Counted from the stretch's first letter, positions 1 through 9,598 are shown. The stretch is DNA of 64,000 nt from Bradyrhizobium canariense (GCF_019402665.1 NZ_VSST01000015.1:267951-331950), one strand, 5' to 3'. Made by a program: numbers and translations. The notes: generated from the sequence alone by a model not told the origin.

Positions 1-2033
1 TGCCAGGCGGCCTCCAGCATCGTCAGCGCGTCGCGGTGCTCGCCGGCAAGATGCAAGGAGACACCGAGGAGCGAATGGGCGAGGGCGAGGGAGGCGGCAT
101 CGGCGAGTGTCCCGGCGACCGTAAGGCTTTGCTGCGCATAGCCGAGCGCGGCGTCGAACTGTCCCATCCGCTCGTGGAAAATATGCATGCGCCCGAGCAG
201 CTGGAGCTGGTTCGGCGCGTCGCCGCGCGCCTCGGCGATCGCAAGGCTCCGGCTCAAGGCGGCGCGCGCCGCTTCGCTGCCGCCGCGCGTGAACATCAAG
301 GTCAGTCCGAGCGCGCCCTGGATATGCATTTCCTCGGCGCAGCCGCGCGAGGACGGATCGATCGCAAGCAGCGCCCGTTCAGACCAGCGCCGGCACTCGA
401 CCAGCAGGGACATGGCCAGAAAGATGGGAGCGGCTGCAGCGGCGAGTGCAACGCCGATGTTGGCATCGCCGTCCGGGCCAAAACACCAGTCCAGTGCGGC
501 GCGCACGTTGTGAAGCGCGGAGAAGTGGATCGCGCGCTCGTCGGCGCTCGGCGCAGTAGCCCATGTCGTGCCGGCCTGCTCCAGCCAATGCCGGTAATAG
601 GTCGCGTGGCGGGCGGCGAGCGCCGCGTCATCCGGCTCGATTTCGAGCAGATAGGTGCGCGTCGTGTCGAGCAGACGGTAACGCATCATGGCGCCAATCG
701 GCCGCGCCGCGACCATCGACTTGGCCACCAGGCCGTCGATAGCGTCGAACAGGCGGGAGCGGTCGACACGTTCGTCCGGCACGATCTCGAGTGCGGCGTC
801 GATGGTGAAGTGACCGGCGAAAACCGCGAGCCTGCGCAGCACGATGCGCTCGATGTCGGACAAGAGCCCGTAGCTCCAGGCCAGCGTCGCCTGCAACGTC
901 TTCTGTCGCGGCGGCGCCGTGCGCTGGCCCTGCCAGAGCAGATTGAGACGCTCGTCGAGCAGTGCCGCGGTCTGCTCCAGGCCGTAGGCTTCGACGCGGC
1001 CGGCGGCGAGTTCGATCGCCAGCGCCATGCCGTCGAGCTTGCGGCAGATCCCGGCGACGATCGCCGCATTGGCATCATCGAGCGCGATCTGCGCGCCGCC
1101 GGCCGTGGCACGTTCGAGGAAGAGCTGAAGGGCGGGATAAGTCTGCGCCGCGGCTGCCGTCAGCCCGGGCTTGTCGGGCGGAACCGCGAGCGGCGCCAGC
1201 CGATAGACCTGCTCGCCCTCGACCCGCAGGGCTTCGCGGCTCGTCGCCAGGATATGGACATGCGGTGCGGCGTGCAAGATCTCGGCGGCCAGCGGGGCCG
1301 CGGTCGCGATGACGTGCTCGCAATTGTCGAAGATCAGCAGCATCCGCTTGTCCCGGAGATGTGCGAGCAGCGCAGGCAGGGGATCGTCGGCTTGCGCGGG
1401 CAAGCCCAGCATCAGCAGGAGCGAGGTGATCACGAGATCGGGATCGCTCAGCGCGGCAAGGTCGACGAAATGTGCGGCGTCGAAGAATGTCGCGAGCAGG
1501 TCGTGAGCGATGGCCACGGCAACGGCGGTCTTGCCGACGCCGCCCGGGCCGGCGATCGTGACGAAGCGCGAGGCGATGAGCCTGTCGGAGACGGCGGCGA
1601 CCACATCGTCGCGCCCGACCATCCGTTGCAGCCGGTTCGGCAGTTTGACGGGCGGCAATTCCGTTCGCGCTACGGTGCGCCCTTCCGCCGGGATATTCAC
1701 CTGCGAGATCGGCGCCACGAAGCAATAGCCGCGGCCGGAGAGTGTGGTGATGTAGCGGGCACCGTCCTTGCCGTCGCCAAGGGCCTTACGAAGCGCCGCG
1801 ACGTGAAAGCGCAGATTTGCGTCCTCGACCCTCATACCGGGCCACACCAGCGCCATCAGATCATACTTGCTGACGACCTGGTTCGGCCGCGACATCAGCG
1901 CGAGCAGCGTGTCGAAGGCCTTTGCACCGAGCGGCAGCGCGGCGCCGTCGCGCATCACAAGTCTTTCATTCGGCGTTACGGTGAATGGCCCAAACGAGAA
2001 GGTTCCCGTTGCGGTGCCGGCCGGCTCGGTCAT
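1..2033 (-). CDS. Winged-helix ATPase transcriptional regulator (partial, 3' end outside window)
   Basis: Probable signal-dependent transcription activator. The N-terminal ~100 residues are an OmpR/PhoB-type winged helix (FGPFTVTPNER, LRKALGDG, ISGRGYCF-like strand). An NB-ARC/AAA-type ATPase follows with a P-loop (GPGGVGKT, about residue 161) and Walker B LLIFDNCEH. The C-terminal part is helical and TPR-like, with alanine-rich repeats. 677 codons are present; the gene runs off the left edge. The ATG at 2033 is preceded by AGGA with 7-nt spacing. It diverges from the ohr-hydrolase pair across 197 bp containing repeated TTGTGAG motifs, so it may control that pair (inference). The family matches COG3903-type regulators; the ligand is unknown. 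Confidence 0.85.
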   Translation of the reverse strand, partial: MTEPAGTATGTFSFGPFTVTPNERLVMRDGAALPLGAKAFDTLLALMSRPNQVVSKYDLMALVWPGMRVEDANLRFHVAALRKALGDGKDGARYITTLSGRGYCFVAPISQVNIPAEGRTVARTELPPVKLPNRLQRMVGRDDVVAAVSDRLIASRFVTIAGPGGVGKTAVAVAIAHDLLATFFDAAHFVDLAALSDPDLVITSLLLMLGLPAQADDPLPALLAHLRDKRMLLIFDNCEHVIATAAPLAAEILHAAPHVHILATSREALRVEGEQVYRLAPLAVPPDKPGLTAAAAQTYPALQLFLERATAGGAQIALDDANAAIVAGICRKLDGMALAIELAAGRVEAYGLEQTAALLDERLNLLWQGQRTAPPRQKTLQATLAWSYGLLSDIERIVLRRLAVFAGHFTIDAALEIVPDERVDRSRLFDAIDGLVAKSMVAARPIGAMMRYRLLDTTRTYLLEIEPDDAALAARHATYYRHWLEQAGTTWATAPSADERAIHFSALHNVRAALDWCFGPDGDANIGVALAAAAAPIFLAMSLLVECRRWSERALLAIDPSSRGCAEEMHIQGALGLTLMFTRGGSEAARAALSRSLAIAEARGDAPNQLQLLGRMHIFHERMGQFDAALGYAQQSLTVAGTLADAASLALAHSLLGVSLHLAGEHRDALTMLEAAW

Positions 2034-2127
2034 GGCGAAATCCTGATCCTTTCAGACGGACCGGATAGCCACATGATCGCAATCCGGCAAGGCCGTCCCT
2101 CGCCGCCATCACACCGCAAGTGCAGGC

Positions 2128-2213
2128 CTTGTGAGGCGCGCGCGCCGAGACCTCACAAGTTCTCACAACTCCCAACGGGTGTGTCGCGGCAGCCGCTGCT
2201 AGTCAGTTGTGCG
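2128..2213. promoter_or_regulatory. Operator-like repeated TTGTGAG motifs in divergent intergenic region
   Basis: CTTGTGAGG (2128-2136) and CCTCACAAG (2151-2159) form a perfect 9-bp inverted repeat with a 14-bp spacer. A third CTCACAA lies at 2162-2168, and a near copy, TTGTGCG, at 2207-2213. All sit between the divergent regulator (start 2033) and ohr (start 2231). The clustering looks like a multi-site operator. It does not resemble the AT-rich palindrome usually bound by OhrR. Confidence 0.5.
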
Positions 2214-2230
2214 ACGGCAAGGAGACCTTC

Positions 2231-2650
2231 ATGACCCAAGCGGCGAAACTGCTCTACACGGCCCGGACCCGCACCAGCGGCGGGCGACAGGACGGCATAT
2301 CGCGCAGTTCCGACGGCCGCCTGGATATCAAGCTGTCGCCGCCGGGCGGCACCGGCATCGGTACCAATCCCGAGCAATTGTTCGCGGCCGGCTGGTCGGC
2401 CTGCTTCGAGGGCGCGATGGAGATCGCGGCCCGCAAGCGGAAGATCGAGCTCCCCAGGAAATGCGCGATCGATGCGGAGATCGACCTGGTGCTCGACGAG
2501 GGCGCTTATTCCCTCAGGGCACGCCTCGATGTCAGCCTGCCCGGCCTCGATCGCGAGATCGCGCGCGGGATCGTCGATGAGGCGCTTCAGACCTGTCCCT
2601 ATTCCAAGGCCGTCCGCGGCAACATCGACGTCACGGTCGCGCTGATCTGA
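2231..2650 (+). CDS. ohr: Ohr/OsmC-family organic hydroperoxide resistance protein
   Basis: Thiol peroxidase of the Ohr subfamily, reducing organic hydroperoxides in the cytoplasm with lipoyl-type reductants (family knowledge). The 139-residue length is typical. Both redox cysteines are visible: Cys58 in GWSACFEGA and Cys122 in the diagnostic CPYSKAVRGN motif. The N-terminal LYTARTRTSGGRQDG is also Ohr-like. The start at 2231 is chosen because AAGGAG at 2219-2224 sits 6 nt upstream; an in-frame upstream ATG at 2207 lacks this. It lies 37 bp before the Tat-hydrolase gene, probably in one transcript. No MarR-type OhrR gene is adjacent; the divergent winged-helix ATPase is the likely regulator. 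Confidence 0.93.
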   Translation: MTQAAKLLYTARTRTSGGRQDGISRSSDGRLDIKLSPPGGTGIGTNPEQLFAAGWSACFEGAMEIAARKRKIELPRKCAIDAEIDLVLDEGAYSLRARLDVSLPGLDREIARGIVDEALQTCPYSKAVRGNIDVTVALI

Positions 2651-2687
2651 CGGCACCACCTCCAACCATCAACAAGGTAGCACCATC

Positions 2688-3719
2688 ATGAAACAGATCA
2701 TCGATCAGCACCGCCGCCAGTTTTTCGGCATCGCCGCCGGAACCGTCGCCACCGGCCTCGGCGTGATCGGCCTCGCCCACGCCGAATCGCAAGCGCCGCG
2801 CTCTTCCGCGACGAACGCGTCGTTCGGCGCGATCAAGCAGATCGATGCCGGCGTCCTCAACGTCGGCTACGCGGAGGCCGGTCCTGCGAACGGCCCCGTC
2901 GCGATCCTGCTGCACGGCTGGCCCTACGACATTCACGCGTTTGTCGACGTCGCGCCGATCCTGGCAAGGGCAGGCTATCGTGTCATCATCCCCTATCTCC
3001 GTGGTTACGGCTCGACCCACTTCCTCTCCGCCGAGACGCCGCGCAACGGCGAGCCGGCGGCAATGGCCGCCGACATCATCGCGCTGATGGACAAGCTCGA
3101 CATCAAGAAAGCGGTGGTCGCCGGTTTCGATTGGGGCGCGCGCACCGCCGACATTATCGCCGCGCTGTGGCCGGAGCGCTGCCGCGCGCTGGTGTCGGTC
3201 AGCGGCTATCTGATCTCCAGCCAGGCCGCGGGCAATGCGCCGCTGCCGCCGTCGGCCGAGCTGCTGTGGTGGTACCAGTTCTATTTCTCGACCGAGCGCG
3301 GCCGCGCAGGATACGCGAAGTACACGCATGATTTCGCAAAACTGATCTGGAAGCTGGCTTCGCCGCGGTGGAAGTTCGACGACGCCACCTTCGACCGCAG
3401 CGCGGCGGCGCTGGACAACAAGGATCACGTCGCGATCACGATCCACAATTACCGTTGGCGGCTCGGGCTCGCTCAGGGTGAAGCGAAATACGAGGAGCTC
3501 GAAAAGAAGCTCGCGGCAGCTCCCGTCATCGACGTGCCGACGATCACGATGGAAGGCGACGCCAATGGCGCGCCGCATCCCGACCCAAGCGCCTATGCCA
3601 AGAAATTCTCGGGCCGGTACGACTACCGCCTGATCACCGGCGGTATCGGCCACAATCTGCCGCAGGAAGCCCCAGAAGCGTTTGCCAAGGCCGTCATCGA
3701 CGCCGACGGCGGTGCTTGA
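2688..3719 (+). CDS. Tat-exported alpha/beta hydrolase (epoxide hydrolase-like)
   Basis: 343-residue alpha/beta hydrolase with a twin-arginine signal (RRQFFG at residues 9-14, hydrophobic stretch, AHA cleavage region), so it should act in the periplasm. The HGWPYD oxyanion region is present. The nucleophile is Asp148 in GFDWGAR, as in epoxide hydrolases and haloalkane dehalogenases rather than Ser esterases. The probable catalytic His is His322 in GIGHNLP. It sits just downstream of ohr. The pairing suggests detoxification of lipid-derived oxidised products, but the substrate cannot be told from sequence. Confidence 0.88.
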   Translation: MKQIIDQHRRQFFGIAAGTVATGLGVIGLAHAESQAPRSSATNASFGAIKQIDAGVLNVGYAEAGPANGPVAILLHGWPYDIHAFVDVAPILARAGYRVIIPYLRGYGSTHFLSAETPRNGEPAAMAADIIALMDKLDIKKAVVAGFDWGARTADIIAALWPERCRALVSVSGYLISSQAAGNAPLPPSAELLWWYQFYFSTERGRAGYAKYTHDFAKLIWKLASPRWKFDDATFDRSAAALDNKDHVAITIHNYRWRLGLAQGEAKYEELEKKLAAAPVIDVPTITMEGDANGAPHPDPSAYAKKFSGRYDYRLITGGIGHNLPQEAPEAFAKAVIDADGGA

Positions 3720-3764
3720 TGATTTTGGCCACTTCGGTCCGGCAAGGCCGGACCGAGGCCTGAC

Positions 3765-4340
3765 ATGCGATCGCAGTTCAATGAAGCGTCAGCGAAAATG
3801 AAATCCGGAAAGTCAAGAATTCCATCCTCTACGGCGATGATCGTGTTGGCCGTGCTCCTCCTCGTCGTTGTCCTGACCTGCGTGCCGTATCTGGTCACGA
3901 TCGCGTTCGCGCACGGGCAGGCCGATGCCTCGCCGATCTTCGGCGTCACTGTCCCGGAAGGCTACAAGCAGTGGGAGCTGATCGCGCCGGCCGAGGAGGC
4001 GGCTCCCCTGGACGAGCTGCGTGCCGTCGTCGGCAACAGGACCGCGATCGATGCTTATCAAGACAACAAGCTTCCGTTCCCGGACGGCACAATTCTGGTC
4101 AAGCGGGCCTGGAAGCGGAAGCAATCGCCCGAATTTGCGTCCGCGACGATTCCCGGTGAGGCCACCACCGTCCAGGTGATGGTGAAGGATTCCAGAAAAT
4201 ATGCCTCGACCGGCGGCTGGGGATTTGGTCGCTTCGTCAACGGCAAGCCGGTCGACGAGGCCCAGCATCGCACCTGCTTCGCCTGCCACGAAGCTCGTGT
4301 GAAGAGCCGCGACTACGTGTTTACGAGGCTTGCACCTTGA
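3765..4340 (+). CDS. Cytochrome P460-like c-type haem protein
   Basis: 191-residue protein with one N-terminal membrane anchor (about residues 24-50) and a periplasmic cytochrome P460-like domain. The single haem-attachment motif is CFACH (Cys171, Cys174, His175) near the C-terminus, as in this family. The GWGFGRF segment is also typical. Members oxidise hydroxylamine or serve as NO/redox proteins; the role here is not known. It lies 45 bp after the hydrolase on the same strand and converges with the hybrid kinase gene, 10 bp apart. The start is uncertain: Met12 (3798) is an alternative. Confidence 0.82.
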   Translation: MRSQFNEASAKMKSGKSRIPSSTAMIVLAVLLLVVVLTCVPYLVTIAFAHGQADASPIFGVTVPEGYKQWELIAPAEEAAPLDELRAVVGNRTAIDAYQDNKLPFPDGTILVKRAWKRKQSPEFASATIPGEATTVQVMVKDSRKYASTGGWGFGRFVNGKPVDEAQHRTCFACHEARVKSRDYVFTRLAP

Positions 4341-4350
4341 GTGCGGAAGT

Positions 4351-7300
4351 TCACTCCGCCGCCACCATCTGCTGCGTGCGCCACTGGCCGAGCAGGGCGC
4401 GCAGCGAAGCCGGCTTGACCGGCTTGTTGAGCACCGCGACCTTTTCGTCGCGCGCAGCCATTTGCACGGCGGGGCTGCGGTCGGCGGTGATCAGGATCGC
4501 GGGGATGCCGTCACCGAAGCGGCGGCGGATGTCGCGGATCGCCGCGATGCCGTTGCCGCGGTCGAGGTGGTAATCGACCAGCAGGCCGGTCACGCGGCGG
4601 CCGGCAGTTTCGATCGCGGCGATCGCGCCCTCGGGATCGGCGACCGCGATCACTTCGGCGTCCCAGGCCTTCAGCAGCGTGCGCATGCCGTCGAGGATCG
4701 CGGCGTCGTTCTCGATGCAGACGATCAGGGTCCCCGAGATCGAGGTGCGTGCGAGCGGCGTCGCACTGGTCACGGCCGCGGTGTGGGTGATCGCCTTTGC
4801 CGTCGGCACCGTCACGGAAAATACCGATCCGCCGCCGACATTGGAATCGATGGCGATGTCGTGCTTGAGCACGCGTGCCAACCGCTCGACGATCGACAGG
4901 CCCAGGCCGAGGCCGCGGGCAATTCGCGCGCCCTGCTCGAGGCGGTGGAATTCCTTGAAGATCTCGCCGCGCTTGACCGCCGGGATGCCGACGCCGGTGT
5001 CGTAGACGCAGATCTTCAGCGTGGCGCCGCGGCGGCGGCAGCCGACCAGCACGCGCCCGCGCGGGGTATATTTGATGGCGTTGGAGATCAGGTTCTGCAG
5101 CAGCCGCCGCAGCAGGAGACGATCCGACTCCACCGGCAGCGAGCACGGCACGAAGACGAGCGCCAGATTCTTGGCGCGCGCGATCGGCGCGAACTCGATC
5201 TCCAGCGAGCGCATCAGGTCGGCCATCTTGAAGCTCGAGATCGAGGTCGTCATCGCGCCGGCGTCGAGCCTGGAGATGTCGAGCAGCGCGCCGAGGATCT
5301 CCTCGATCGCCTGGAGCGATTCGTCGATGTTCTCGACCAGTCGCGTCTCCTCGCCGCTGTGCTGACGCTCGACCAGACTCGTGACATAGAGCCGCGCCGC
5401 GTTCAGCGGCTGGAGAATGTCGTGGCTGGCGGCGGCGAGAAAGCGCGTCTTGGAGATGCTGGCGTCTTCGGCCGCGCTCTTGGCCAGCGCCAGCTCGGAA
5501 TTCAGCCGGGTCAGCTCCTCGGTGCGGTCGCGCACCCGCTTTTCCAGCGTCGCATTGGCGCGCTCGAGCGCTTCGGCCGCCTCGAACGTGGGCGTGACGT
5601 CGGTGAAGGTAATGACGAAGCCGCCGCCGGGCATGCGGTTGGTCAAGATCTCGATCACCATGTGGCGGTCGGGCAGGCGTTCGAGATAAGGCTCGCCGTC
5701 GGTGGTGTAAGCCAGCAGCCGGCGCTCCAGCATGGCCTCGCGCTCGATCGGATCGGTCGGCTCGCTCACGCCCATGAATTCCAGGATTTCACGCAAGGGC
5801 GTGCCGAACTGGATGAAATGCGGGGGAACATTGAGGAGATCGCCGAACTGCCGGTTGGAGCAGATCAGTTGCAGATCGGCATCGAACACCGCGATGCCCT
5901 GGCGCACATGGTTGAGCGCGGTCTGGAGGATCTCGCGGTTGAAATGCAGCGCCGCATGGGAATCGTCGAGCAACTTGAGCGCAGCCTTCGCCGACACCGT
6001 CCGTTTGCGCAACAGCAGCGACATCACCAGACGCGAGGAGGCTGCGCCGATCGAGGAGGCGATCAGGTGCTCGGCGTGCTGCAGCAGCTCGAAATCGGCG
6101 GGCGCCCCGGACTCCAGCCGCACATTGCGCCGCGCGGAGAATGCCTCGAACGAATGCCGCGCGCGGTCAGGCCCGAGATATTGCGCCACCGTGGTCTGGA
6201 TGTCCTGCACCGTGACGGTGGTGCGCCAGCGCCGGAAATTCGGGGAAATCGGCGCGAGCGTGTTGGGGACGAACAGATCGGCCTGGACCAGTTCGATCGA
6301 AGACGGCCGGCGCGCCAGCGACAGCAGCACATAGGTGAGGATGTTGAGCGACAGCGACCAGACGACGCCGTGCATCAGCGGCGGCAAATCGGCGCCGAAC
6401 AGCGCCTGCGGCCGCAGCGCCTCGATCCCGAACGGGCCGTGCTGGAGCAGCAGGATCCCCGCCGTCGAAGTATCCATGAAGCTCGGGATGAACAGCGTGT
6501 AGAGCCACACCGCGAACCCGACCAGCATGCCGCCGATCGCGCCGCGCGCGGTCGCGCGCCGCCACAGCAGCCCGCCGAAGAAGCTTGGTGCAAGCTGGGC
6601 GATGGCGGCAAAAGACAGCAGGCCGATCGCCGCGAGCTGGGTGTTGCCGAGCGCGCGGTAGTAGAAATAGGCCATCACCATGATGGCGAAGATCGCCAGG
6701 CGCCGCGAGCGCAACAGGAAGTCGCTGAAATCGGCGCCGCCGGTGCGCCCCTCGGGCCGTCGTTGCAGCACCAGGGGCACCACGAGGTCGTTCGAAACCA
6801 TGATGGAGAGCGCGACGCATTCGACGATCACCATCGCGGTCGCCGCCGACAGCCCGCCGACGAAGACGGCGACGCTGAGCAGATCCGCGCCGCCCTCCAT
6901 CGGCAGCGCCAGCACGTACATATCCGGATCGGCGGCGCCGAACGGAAAGCTGACGAGACCGGCGAACGCGATCGGGATCACGAACAGATTGATGGCGACG
7001 AGATAGAGCGGAAACAGCCAGCGCGCGCGGCCGACCTCGGCGTCCGAGGAATTCTCGACGACGCTGACGTGGAACTGGCGCGGCAGCAGCATGATCGCGC
7101 ACAGCGACAGCAGCGTCATGGTCAGGAAGTTGCCGATCGACGGCGAATAGTTGATGACGCGCACCGCCTCCGGCGTCTTCATCGCGCGCTCGATCAGCTC
7201 GTGCGGCGAGAACATCCAGAACGTGACGAAGATGCCCGCGGCAAGAAAGGCGACGAGCTTGATGATGGATTCGGTCGCGACCGCCAGCATCAGGCCGTGC

Positions 7301-7860
7301 TGGTGTTCGGTGGCATCCGTCTGCCGCGTGCCGAACAGCACCGCGAAGGCCGCCATCGCCAGCGTCACCATCAGCGCCACGTCGCCGACGATCGGGATGT
7401 GGGAGAAGGCCTGGTCTTCGCTCAGGATGGTTTCGAGCGAGGAGGCCACCGCCTTGAGCTGGAGCGCGATGTAGGGCACCGAGCCGATGATCGCGATCAG
7501 CGCGACGGTTGCCGCCACCGCCTGGCTCTTGCCGTAACGCGCGCCGATGAAGTCGGCGATCGAGGTGATGTTGTGGGCCTTGGCGAGCTGGATCACACGG
7601 CGGAGGACGCCGGCGCCGAGCCCGATCATCAGGATCGGGCCGACATAGATCGCGAGGAAGTCGGTGGAGGTGCGGGTGGCGAAGCCGACCGAGCCGAAGA
7701 AGGTCCAGGAGGTGCAGTAGATCGCCAGCGACAGCGGATAGATCAGCCCCGAGGCGCGGCCCCGCCCGGCCCGCGAGCGGCGGTCGCCATGGCTCGCCAC
7801 CAGGAACAGAAAGCCGATATAGCCGAAGGCGGCGGCGATCACGCCCCAATCGTGCAGCAT
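4351..7860 (-). CDS. SSS-family symporter / hybrid sensor histidine kinase
   Basis: 1169-residue inner-membrane sensor. Residues ~1-480 form a sodium:solute symporter-like domain of about 12-13 helices (PLSLAIYCTSWTFFGSVGFA near the start). A PAS domain follows (~630-750, LQLICSNRQFGDLLNVP), then a short coiled coil, HisKA with His813 in AAASHDILQPLNA, HATPase_c (QNLISNAIKYTPRG), and a C-terminal receiver with phospho-acceptor Asp1096 in LLVDYHLD and the conserved Lys in LNKPVKP. The architecture matches CbrA/CrbS-type transporter-coupled kinases that sense carbon supply, but with a fused receiver. No LuxR-type partner regulator is adjacent. The probable start is 7860; no strong ribosome site is seen. 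Confidence 0.92.
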   Translation of the reverse strand: MLHDWGVIAAAFGYIGFLFLVASHGDRRSRAGRGRASGLIYPLSLAIYCTSWTFFGSVGFATRTSTDFLAIYVGPILMIGLGAGVLRRVIQLAKAHNITSIADFIGARYGKSQAVAATVALIAIIGSVPYIALQLKAVASSLETILSEDQAFSHIPIVGDVALMVTLAMAAFAVLFGTRQTDATEHQHGLMLAVATESIIKLVAFLAAGIFVTFWMFSPHELIERAMKTPEAVRVINYSPSIGNFLTMTLLSLCAIMLLPRQFHVSVVENSSDAEVGRARWLFPLYLVAINLFVIPIAFAGLVSFPFGAADPDMYVLALPMEGGADLLSVAVFVGGLSAATAMVIVECVALSIMVSNDLVVPLVLQRRPEGRTGGADFSDFLLRSRRLAIFAIMVMAYFYYRALGNTQLAAIGLLSFAAIAQLAPSFFGGLLWRRATARGAIGGMLVGFAVWLYTLFIPSFMDTSTAGILLLQHGPFGIEALRPQALFGADLPPLMHGVVWSLSLNILTYVLLSLARRPSSIELVQADLFVPNTLAPISPNFRRWRTTVTVQDIQTTVAQYLGPDRARHSFEAFSARRNVRLESGAPADFELLQHAEHLIASSIGAASSRLVMSLLLRKRTVSAKAALKLLDDSHAALHFNREILQTALNHVRQGIAVFDADLQLICSNRQFGDLLNVPPHFIQFGTPLREILEFMGVSEPTDPIEREAMLERRLLAYTTDGEPYLERLPDRHMVIEILTNRMPGGGFVITFTDVTPTFEAAEALERANATLEKRVRDRTEELTRLNSELALAKSAAEDASISKTRFLAAASHDILQPLNAARLYVTSLVERQHSGEETRLVENIDESLQAIEEILGALLDISRLDAGAMTTSISSFKMADLMRSLEIEFAPIARAKNLALVFVPCSLPVESDRLLLRRLLQNLISNAIKYTPRGRVLVGCRRRGATLKICVYDTGVGIPAVKRGEIFKEFHRLEQGARIARGLGLGLSIVERLARVLKHDIAIDSNVGGGSVFSVTVPTAKAITHTAAVTSATPLARTSISGTLIVCIENDAAILDGMRTLLKAWDAEVIAVADPEGAIAAIETAGRRVTGLLVDYHLDRGNGIAAIRDIRRRFGDGIPAILITADRSPAVQMAARDEKVAVLNKPVKPASLRALLGQWRTQQMVAAE

Positions 7861-8045
7861 GGCGAGCGTGCTTCTCCCGGGGGCGCGCTGGCCGCGCCCG
7901 ATCTCATTTTCCCTGTAAATCTAGCGCGTTGGGCGTGTGGAGGCGACAGCGAAATGCCGCGCGGGCGCGGGAACCGGGGTTGTCGTTAAGGTGCGCTGCC
8001 CCAAAGCTGCGCTGCCTCGGGCTCACCGAGAGAGTCCCCGCGCGG

Positions 8046-8208
8046 TACCCCCCTCCCTGACCCTCCCCCACAAGGGGGGAGGGAACGGAGAGAGCGTCCG
8101 CGTCGCAAGAATTCGAGACCGACCGTCACGCTGTGCGGCTACCCGATGTAAGGAGCCGCAACTCTCTCGCTCCCTCCCCCCTTGTGGGGGAGGGTGGGGA
8201 GGGGGGTA
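8046..8208. repeat. Inverted C/G-rich intergenic repeat
   Basis: Two long arms face each other. The left begins with CCCTCCCCCACAAGGGGGGAG near 8062-8083. The right mirrors it at 8168-8208 (CCCTTGTGGGGGAGGGTGG). The pair fills most of the 393 bp between the hybrid kinase start (7860) and the hemA stop (8254). Nothing coding is seen here. The element can fold into a strong hairpin and may help terminate hemA transcription. Confidence 0.7.
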
Positions 8209-8253
8209 GCTCCGGGGACGGTGAAACTTAGATCGAAGAGAAGGCGAAGAAGC

Positions 8254-9483
8254 CTACTCCGCCGCCAGCGACTTCTCGCGAAGCGGCAGACCCAGGCGGT
8301 CCCACACTTGCAGCAGGGCTTCGGCGAGCTGATCGATCAGGCCGTCGTCGTGATAGGGCGAGGGCGTGATGCGCAGGCGTTCGGAGCCCTTGGCGACCGT
8401 CGGATAGTTGATCGGCTGGATGTAGATGCCGTGCTGTTCGAGCAAGAGGTCGGAAGCCTGCTTGCACTTCTCGGCATCGCCGATGAACAGCGGGACGATG
8501 TGGGTGTCGCTCGACATCACCGGCAGGCCGGCGGCGTTGAGGATCGCCTTGACCCGGGCGGCGCGATCCTGGTGACGCTCGCGCTCCCAGCTCGACGTCT
8601 TCAGGTGCTTGATCGCCGCGGTCGCGGCCGAGCAGATCGCCGGCGGCAGAGCGGTGGTGAAAATGAAGCCCGGCGCATAGGAGCGCACGGCGTCGATGAT
8701 CTGGCCGTTGGCGGCGATGTAGCCGCCGAGGCAGCCGAACGCCTTGGCGAGCGTGCCTTCGAGAATGTCGATGCGATGCATCACGCCGTCGCGCTCGGCG
8801 ATGCCGCCGCCGCGCGGGCCGTACATGCCGACGGCGTGGACCTCGTCGACATAGGTCATCGCGCCGTACTTCTCGGCGAGGTCGCAGATCTTGGCGAGCG
8901 GGGCGATGTCGCCGTCCATCGAATAAAGGCTCTCGCAGGCGATCAGCTTGGGCCGGCTCGGGCCTGCAGCCTGCAACAGCGCTTCGAGATCGGCGAGGTC
9001 GTTGTGGCGGAACACGACCCGCTCGCAGCCGGACTGGCGGATGCCTTCGATCATCGAATTGTGGTTGAGCTCGTCGGACAGGATCAGGCAGTTCGGAATG
9101 AGCTTTGCGATGGTCGCGATGCCGGTCTGGTTCGAGACGTAGCCGGACGTGAAGAGCAGCGAGGCTTCCTTGCCGTGGAGATCGGCGAGCTCGGCCTCGA
9201 GCTGCACCAGCGGATGATGCGTGCCGGCGATGTTGCGGGTGCCACCTGCGCCGGTGCCGACCCGGGTCGCGGTCTCGACCATCGCGCCCACCACCTTCGG
9301 GTGCTGGCCCATGCCGAGATAATCGTTGGAGCACCAGATCACGACGTCGCGCTTGCCCTTGGGCGAATGCCAGAGCGCATGCGGGAACCGGCCGGCAATG
9401 CGCTCGAGATCGGCGAACACGCGGTAGCGCCGCTCGGTGTGGAGACGATCAAGGGCGGAATTGAAGAACTGGGCGTAATCCAT
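8254..9483 (-). CDS. hemA: 5-aminolevulinate synthase (C4 pathway)
   Basis: Cytoplasmic PLP enzyme condensing glycine with succinyl-CoA to 5-aminolevulinate, the first step of haem synthesis in alphaproteobacteria. The 409-residue sequence beginning [20 protein letters not shown] reads like Bradyrhizobium HemA. Visible features are [20 protein letters not shown], the PLP-binding [10 protein letters not shown], and Schiff-base Lys247 (by my count) in [15 protein letters not shown]. The ATG at 9483 is chosen over an upstream in-frame start at 9510 because it matches the family N-terminus. It is monocistronic in appearance. A perfect FixK box lies 134-147 bp upstream, so oxygen-responsive induction is expected. 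Confidence 0.97.
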   Translation of the reverse strand: MDYAQFFNSALDRLHTERRYRVFADLERIAGRFPHALWHSPKGKRDVVIWCSNDYLGMGQHPKVVGAMVETATRVGTGAGGTRNIAGTHHPLVQLEAELADLHGKEASLLFTSGYVSNQTGIATIAKLIPNCLILSDELNHNSMIEGIRQSGCERVVFRHNDLADLEALLQAAGPSRPKLIACESLYSMDGDIAPLAKICDLAEKYGAMTYVDEVHAVGMYGPRGGGIAERDGVMHRIDILEGTLAKAFGCLGGYIAANGQIIDAVRSYAPGFIFTTALPPAICSAATAAIKHLKTSSWERERHQDRAARVKAILNAAGLPVMSSDTHIVPLFIGDAEKCKQASDLLLEQHGIYIQPINYPTVAKGSERLRITPSPYHDDGLIDQLAEALLQVWDRLGLPLREKSLAAE

Positions 9484-9577
9484 CGTCAAACCTGCAGCGG
9501 AACCGACCAAAGACCCGCATATCCTTAGAGCTTTTCCAGCTCCAATGTCTATGCGCTATCCCACATTTGGACCTGCG

Positions 9578-9598
9578 GGGCATTTGGGCAAAATGCCC
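9578..9598. repeat. Short hairpin upstream of hemA
   Basis: GGGCATTT (9578-9585) and AAATGCCC (9591-9598) form a perfect 8-bp inverted repeat around a 5-nt loop. It lies between the FixK box and the hemA start, near where a FixK-dependent transcript would begin (about 41 bp from the box centre). It could be a second operator or a 5' leader hairpin. Confidence 0.4.

Noticed and set aside
2128..2168. OhrR operator
   Set aside because: OhrR sites are AT-rich palindromes of a different sequence; these are TTGTGAG repeats.
36..2234. 732-codon plus-strand frame opposite the truncated regulator
   Set aside because: The minus strand has a clear winged-helix and P-loop ATPase, so this is its shadow.
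4330..7989. 1219-codon open frame on the plus strand opposite the hybrid kinase
   Set aside because: It is an antisense frame of a real kinase gene; the translation is Arg/Asp/Gln-rich noise without domains. High GC keeps such frames open.
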